DNA from: WTAW01 sp964406575
GTDB taxonomy: Bacteria > Acidobacteriota > Aminicenantia > Aminicenantales > Aminicenantaceae
Assembly: GCA_964406575.1 (NCBI GenBank)
Contig: CAYOSH010000067.1
Span: 1 to 10,826 of the forward strand
Length of the DNA stretch: 10,826 nt
Direction: 5' to 3'
Position numbers and translations under genes: made by a program
The notes under the pieces: model-generated
What the model saw: only the letters and a program-made list of their open reading frames with translations
Told to the model about the DNA's origin: nothing
Databases searched by the model: none
Shown: positions 7,451 to 10,826 of the stretch, piece by piece
Layout of the letters: the number at the start of each line of letters is the position of its first letter
Position numbering within the stretch: the stretch's first letter is position 1

Positions 7451-8308
7451 TCAGGTCTTTAGTTTTTCGTTAAAGAAGGCGATCGTACGTTTCCAGGCAA
7501 GCTCGGCCGCTTCCTTGTTATAGCGGGATCCTGTGTCGTTAAAAAACGCATGGCCAGCCCCCTCGTACATATACATCTTGTAATCTACGTTCGCTTGCTT
7601 GAGAGCGGCTTCAAACGTCTCAATGCCTGCATTGATCCGTTCGTCAAGACCGGCATAGTGGCACAGCAGTGAGGCTTTGATCTTAGGGACATCATCACTA
7701 TCAGGCTGGCTTCCATAGAAGGGAACCGCGGCGTCTAAACTCGGACAGTTCACAGCAACCTGATTTGTCATTCCTCCTCCCCAGCAGAAACCCATGCATC
7801 CGACCTTTCCCGTAGACTGAGGGTGCGTCTTCAAGTACTTGACGGCAGCAACAAAATTCTTGATTGTGGACTGGCTGTCAAGCTCTCGCATCTTCGCGCG
7901 AGCCTCATCGACATCTTCTGGAGTTCCCCCTAACGGTGAACAGGCGTCTGGAGCCACAGCTAGAAAACCTTCTAGCGCCACACGCCGGGCGACATCTTTT
8001 GTGTGAGGATTGAGGCCTCTGTTTTCATGGATCACGACCACAGCGGGGAGTTTTTCATCTCCCTTTGGCCGGGCAAAATGGGCGAGCATATCGCCAGTTT
8101 CACCCGGATACTTGATGTCCTCTACGTGCAGACGCACATCATCCTTTGAAACCATTTGAGCTCTGGCAGTATTATTTTCGAGAAGCGGTAACAATCCTAA
8201 GGCCGCGGCAGTGCCACCTGTAAGAGTAGCGAGCTTTTTGAGGAATTCACGGCGGTCGAGCGATCCTTTCGAGTACTCCTTGTATAGATCCAATATTTTA
8301 TCATCCAT
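7451..8308 (-). CDS. Tat-exported dienelactone hydrolase family protein
   Basis: A 285-residue alpha/beta hydrolase of the dienelactone hydrolase family, which typically opens lactones or other esters using a Cys-Asp-His triad. The triad is visible as C175 in GFCWGGG, D222 in GLDERI and H253 in GAGHAFF, and E95 in HENRG fits the glutamate that activates the cysteine in classical members. The N-terminus has a twin-arginine signal (DRREFLKK at 18-25), a hydrophobic stretch and an ARA cleavage site near residue 50, so it is predicted to be folded before export to the periplasm. A strong AGGAGG (8315-8320) six bases before the ATG fixes the start. It is the last gene of the leftward cluster, 74 bp after the LolA-like gene. 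The family is sure; its substrate is not, since many members do not act on dienelactone. Confidence 0.92.
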   Translation of the reverse strand: MDDKILDLYKEYSKGSLDRREFLKKLATLTGGTAAALGLLPLLENNTARAQMVSKDDVRLHVEDIKYPGETGDMLAHFARPKGDEKLPAVVVIHENRGLNPHTKDVARRVALEGFLAVAPDACSPLGGTPEDVDEARAKMRELDSQSTIKNFVAAVKYLKTHPQSTGKVGCMGFCWGGGMTNQVAVNCPSLDAAVPFYGSQPDSDDVPKIKASLLCHYAGLDERINAGIETFEAALKQANVDYKMYMYEGAGHAFFNDTGSRYNKEAAELAWKRTIAFFNEKLKT

Positions 8309-8314
8309 AATTTC

Positions 8315-8320
8315 CCTCCT
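8315..8320 (-). promoter_or_regulatory. Strong ribosome binding site of the dienelactone hydrolase gene
   Basis: AGGAGG on the minus strand, six bases before the ATG at 8308, inside a purine-rich leader (A run followed by GGAGGG). It indicates independent and efficient translation even if the gene shares a transcript with those upstream. Confidence 0.8.
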
Positions 8321-8382
8321 TTTTTTTTAGAATTTATATCGTTTATTCAAAAAACTCAAGTCAATTGGATTATTCAGGATTA

Positions 8383-9177
8383 TTACTTAAGTATCTGATA
8401 GTCCGAATATTCATCAACGACTTCCCTGCGGATATTTTTCACGATCAATCCCACATGGACGCGAGCCGTCATCTTCCGGAGAACAAAGTATCCCTCAGGG
8501 ATTACCAGAAAATCCATCGACATCTCCATCACTTTTAATGGACCTGGATTTTTTGCCAATCGCAACTCTGCGCGCACAACGTCCCAAGTCTCCAGGTCGA
8601 TATAAAACACTCCCTCGAAAAAGTCTTCAGTCCTCTGTTTGGCTGTAGCCTCAAGCACAACCACCGGAATCCCTTCCAATGTCGTTGCATCTAGGAGTGC
8701 AAAATCATAGTTCTCCCTGTTTTTCTCACTAAAAGGAAACATCTCATCGAGTGAAAGATCCATCCGGTGGCTTCCATTTTCCTCTCCATTATTTTCATTG
8801 GCTTTTTTTCTGCGTTTTGCTGCTTTCTGCATGTTTTTATACGCTTCGTTAATGAATTTCTGTGTCACATCTTTGCTCTTTCCATCTTTTATCTCGACAG
8901 CGTCTTTGATTTTCTCCTGCCTAATCTTGTCTTTCATGATAACTGTCTTCTGTACAACTGTTTTTTTCTTGGGATTCCAGTCGCCATCCATTTCGTAATT
9001 TGTGGACAGGATAGAGGCCTGCCAGTGTGTCATCTCCGGATAGGAGGCGAGCCTTTGGGCTGTTTTATCCACGACCTCCGAAACATCAGCCAAAGAATTA
9101 TGAGATGTTGCGAAGGGGAGTGAAACCAATCCTAACAATAGAATTGCTGCGAGTCGGGATGCTCTCTCAAATCTCAC
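8383..9177 (-). CDS. LolA-like outer membrane lipoprotein-sorting family protein, periplasmic
   Basis: A 264-residue exported protein. The start is GTG at 9177, chosen because a signal peptide follows at once (charged MRFER, hydrophobic 9-22, likely cleavage after SLA at 30), because GAAAGG lies nine bases upstream, and because no ATG fits. The C-terminal half has the pattern of LolA-like proteins: EGVFYIDLETWDVVRAEL at 188-205, a strand with KVMEMSMDF at 215-223, and GYFVLRKM at 229-236. These proteins form an open beta barrel that holds a lipid or lipoprotein acyl chain. Residues 98-135 are unusual, a lysine- and asparagine-rich, highly charged and probably helical or disordered stretch before the conserved part. 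It lies 74 bp after the amidohydrolase gene and 74 bp before the dienelactone hydrolase gene, so probably shares their transcript. The true ligand is unknown. Confidence 0.72.
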   Translation of the reverse strand: MRFERASRLAAILLLGLVSLPFATSHNSLADVSEVVDKTAQRLASYPEMTHWQASILSTNYEMDGDWNPKKKTVVQKTVIMKDKIRQEKIKDAVEIKDGKSKDVTQKFINEAYKNMQKAAKRRKKANENNGEENGSHRMDLSLDEMFPFSEKNRENYDFALLDATTLEGIPVVVLEATAKQRTEDFFEGVFYIDLETWDVVRAELRLAKNPGPLKVMEMSMDFLVIPEGYFVLRKMTARVHVGLIVKNIRREVVDEYSDYQILK

Positions 9178-9251
9178 TTGTGGATACCTTTCTTACCCGA
9201 TCAAAAAATCTTATTATCGCAAAAATCGGCTTTCCAGGAATTTCTCAGCAA

Positions 9252-10661
9252 TTATTTCTTGACCTTGCCCCTATCGAAACCAGCCGCTTCTTCGGCCTTA
9301 GCCATGTAGCCTTTTCTGAATTCTTTGGTGCTGAAGTAATCCCAGTAGCTGGCCGTACTCTGAGGCTGATCGAGGTCCACAGAAACTCCATCTTTAAAGA
9401 CCATTTTCACTTGCCGAATGTTAGAGATGTTCTCCAGCGGATTCGCACCAACAACAACAAGGTCGGCCAGTTTGCCCTCCTCGACCGTTCCCAACTTGTC
9501 CAGAACTTCGCACAGGTCAGCACAATTGCGTGTGGTACAGATCAGTGCATCCATCTCACTGACGCCAGAAAGGACGAATTGTTCGATCTCCAAGATCCCG
9601 ATCTCGCCTACAGGAGTCGAATCCGAGCCTGTACAAACTTTCACTCCAGCTTCGATCGCCTTTTTCAATGCTCGTCTTTGATGCTCGGCATGTTCTTGAG
9701 ACCGCTCGTCCGCATAGGCAACAATGGTGCGGCCCCAAACCACTTTTTCATCATCGGCATATCCCAATTTGGCCAGCCTCCTTTCCCGCTCTTTGATGTA
9801 CTGATCGCTCAAGTTACAGATGATGGTCGGCACATAATATGTTCCTTTTTCGGTCATCAGTTGAATCGTTTCGTCTTTAAGTCCATATCCGTGCTCGATA
9901 CTGTCCACGCCAGACTTGACAGACCGATAGGTTGCGGGTTCTTTAGAGTGCGAGGCCACTCGCAGTCCCATATGATGGGCGGTTTCCACAGCAGCATCGA
10001 GTTCATCCTGGAGCATCTCGACGCCCATGATCTTGATCCAATTGACGCCGTGAACGACGCGTTCTCGTATCGCTTTTCTGATTTCAAACGGCCCATCGGC
10101 ACCCTCCTTGACGTCGCCACGATGTCCGCCCGTAATGGACACGACCTCGCCACAGCAAAAAATCCGGGGGCCCATTAAAAAACCCGCATCGAAGGCGTCT
10201 CGTAAGGCGATGTCCAGATATTTTCGTTCGCCGACCGTACGGATGCCCGTGAATCCATGACGGAGACCATCCATAGCATTCAAAGCTGCCCGAAGGACGG
10301 CCGAGGGAAGGGATTCGTTGTCTACAATATTGTTCGGATCGGGGAGTAATGCGGCCAAGTGCATATGCACATTCCAAAAGCCCGGGAGAACATATCCTCC
10401 ATTAAGGTTATAGATCTTGACATTTTTTTCATGGGCCGGCATCTGATATATACCCTTCTTGATCTCGGTGATCACATTTCCGGCGATCACCACAGACACA
10501 TCCTTCATTGGTTCTTTCCCTGTGCAATCGATCACCGTACAATTGGTGAGGACTGTTTTTGCGGGTGCTCCCTGTTCACCAACATTTAAAGCAAGAAGAA
10601 GATTTACTGCTACAAATGTAAAGATTATGACAAATAAAAAAGACAATTTTGACCTTTTCAT
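9252..10661 (-). CDS. Secreted amidohydrolase of the COG1228 (imidazolonepropionase/prolidase-like) type
   Basis: A 469-residue metal-dependent hydrolase of the amidohydrolase superfamily. The binuclear metal site can be traced: H99 and H101 in VHMHL, K210 in WIKIM (the lysine usually carbamylated), H238 in ASHSKE, H257 in EHGYG and D347 in TGSDS. The SITGGHRGD segment (about 175-183) and overall pattern resemble COG1228 members shown to be prolidases that cut Xaa-Pro dipeptides, but substrate prediction in this group is unreliable. The N-terminus (MKRSK, then a hydrophobic stretch at 7-25) is an export signal. The start is placed at 10661 rather than the upstream in-frame ATG at 10733 because AAGGAGG lies five bases before it and the signal peptide begins there. 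It is the first gene of the leftward cluster and carries the best promoter candidate in the window. Confidence 0.88.
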   Translation of the reverse strand: MKRSKLSFLFVIIFTFVAVNLLLALNVGEQGAPAKTVLTNCTVIDCTGKEPMKDVSVVIAGNVITEIKKGIYQMPAHEKNVKIYNLNGGYVLPGFWNVHMHLAALLPDPNNIVDNESLPSAVLRAALNAMDGLRHGFTGIRTVGERKYLDIALRDAFDAGFLMGPRIFCCGEVVSITGGHRGDVKEGADGPFEIRKAIRERVVHGVNWIKIMGVEMLQDELDAAVETAHHMGLRVASHSKEPATYRSVKSGVDSIEHGYGLKDETIQLMTEKGTYYVPTIICNLSDQYIKERERRLAKLGYADDEKVVWGRTIVAYADERSQEHAEHQRRALKKAIEAGVKVCTGSDSTPVGEIGILEIEQFVLSGVSEMDALICTTRNCADLCEVLDKLGTVEEGKLADLVVVGANPLENISNIRQVKMVFKDGVSVDLDQPQSTASYWDYFSTKEFRKGYMAKAEEAAGFDRGKVKK

Positions 10662-10666
10662 ACAAT

Positions 10667-10673
10667 CCTCCTT
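10667..10673 (-). promoter_or_regulatory. Ribosome binding site deciding the amidohydrolase start
   Basis: AAGGAGG on the minus strand, five bases before the ATG at 10661. It removes 24 residues from the longest possible reading frame. Confidence 0.85.
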
Positions 10674-10691
10674 TATTTGAAGTAAAATATG

Positions 10692-10720
10692 AACATACCA
10701 CACGCAAAAGCTCCGGTCAA
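10692..10720 (-). promoter_or_regulatory. Sigma70-type promoter with extended -10 for the amidohydrolase cluster
   Basis: On the minus strand, TTGACC (10715-10720, five of six) is followed after exactly 17 bases by TATGTT (10692-10697, four of six), with TGG directly before the -10 box as in extended -10 promoters. Transcription would start near 10685, leaving a leader of about 24 bases that contains the AAGGAGG. The longer reading frame beginning at 10733 would start upstream of this promoter, which supports the shorter protein. Confidence 0.5.
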
Positions 10721-10742
10721 TTATTCGGTTCAACGAGTAAGC

Positions 10743-10765
10743 GTCCTTATTTCCGTGATAAGGGC
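10743..10765. other. Inverted repeat near the window end
   Basis: CCTTAT (10745-10750) pairs with ATAAGG (10758-10763) around a 7-base loop. A G-C pair and a G-U wobble can extend the stem to 8 bp. It lies upstream of the amidohydrolase promoter and has no T run beside it, so it could be a regulator site or the end of a gene beyond the window. The rest of 10766-10826 shows no gene. Confidence 0.25.
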
Positions 10766-10826
10766 ATTAGAGTTAAAAAAGAGGGAGTCACTGTCCTTAT
10801 GAGTCGGATGGTGGCGGGTGGGGGGG

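Noticed and set aside
8333..8364. Possible internal promoter before the dienelactone hydrolase gene (TTGACT and TATAAA, minus strand)
   Set aside because: The spacer is 20 bases, too long for a normal sigma70 promoter, and the region is AT-rich enough to give such matches by chance.
9027..10178. Long rightward open frame of 383 codons
   Set aside because: It lies opposite two well-recognised leftward genes, has no recognisable domain, and its composition is what the reverse of coding sequence gives.

Overview
The window comes from a bacterial chromosome with roughly balanced base composition, strong AGGAGG-type ribosome binding sites and many exported proteins: a lipobox, a twin-arginine signal, two Sec-type signal peptides and one membrane anchor. 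The LolA-like protein and the lipoprotein suggest a Gram-negative-type (diderm) envelope. The radical-SAM sulfatase-maturase-type enzyme and the flavoredoxin suggest an anaerobic or low-oxygen lifestyle. The mix of exported peptidases and amidohydrolases recalls Acidobacteria/Aminicenantes-like protein degraders, but that placement is a guess and no marker gene is present to test it.

Layout, left to right. Positions 1-126 (+) hold the lysine/alanine/proline tail of a histone-H1-like protein cut by the window edge. Positions 334-2736 (-) encode a membrane-anchored penicillin-acylase-family Ntn hydrolase. From a shared intergenic region, a flavoredoxin-type flavin reductase (2960-3547, +) is transcribed divergently from the acylase. 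It is followed by an M49 (dipeptidyl peptidase III) lipoprotein (3846-5897, +) and an anaerobic sulfatase-maturase-like radical SAM/SPASM protein with a C-terminal SEC-C zinc motif (6095-7354, +). A nested inverted repeat lies where this rightward set meets a leftward cluster. That cluster, in transcription order, is a secreted COG1228-type amidohydrolase (10661-9252), a LolA-like periplasmic protein (9177-8383) and a Tat-exported dienelactone-hydrolase-family protein (8308-7451). Its two gaps are 74 bp each, so it may be one operon driven from a good promoter candidate at 10692-10720.

Three hydrolases act on amide or peptide bonds outside the cytoplasm by prediction (acylase, M49 peptidase, possible prolidase-type amidohydrolase). 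A role in scavenging peptides or N-acylated compounds is therefore reasonable, although the genes are split over three transcription units and nothing proves cooperation. The maturase has no sulfatase or obvious precursor peptide beside it in this window. No mobile element, tRNA, rRNA or CRISPR array was seen. Most of the window is ordinary metabolic gene content. The points most worth a second look are the orphan maturase with its SEC-C tail, the exported M49 enzyme, and the relocated start sites.
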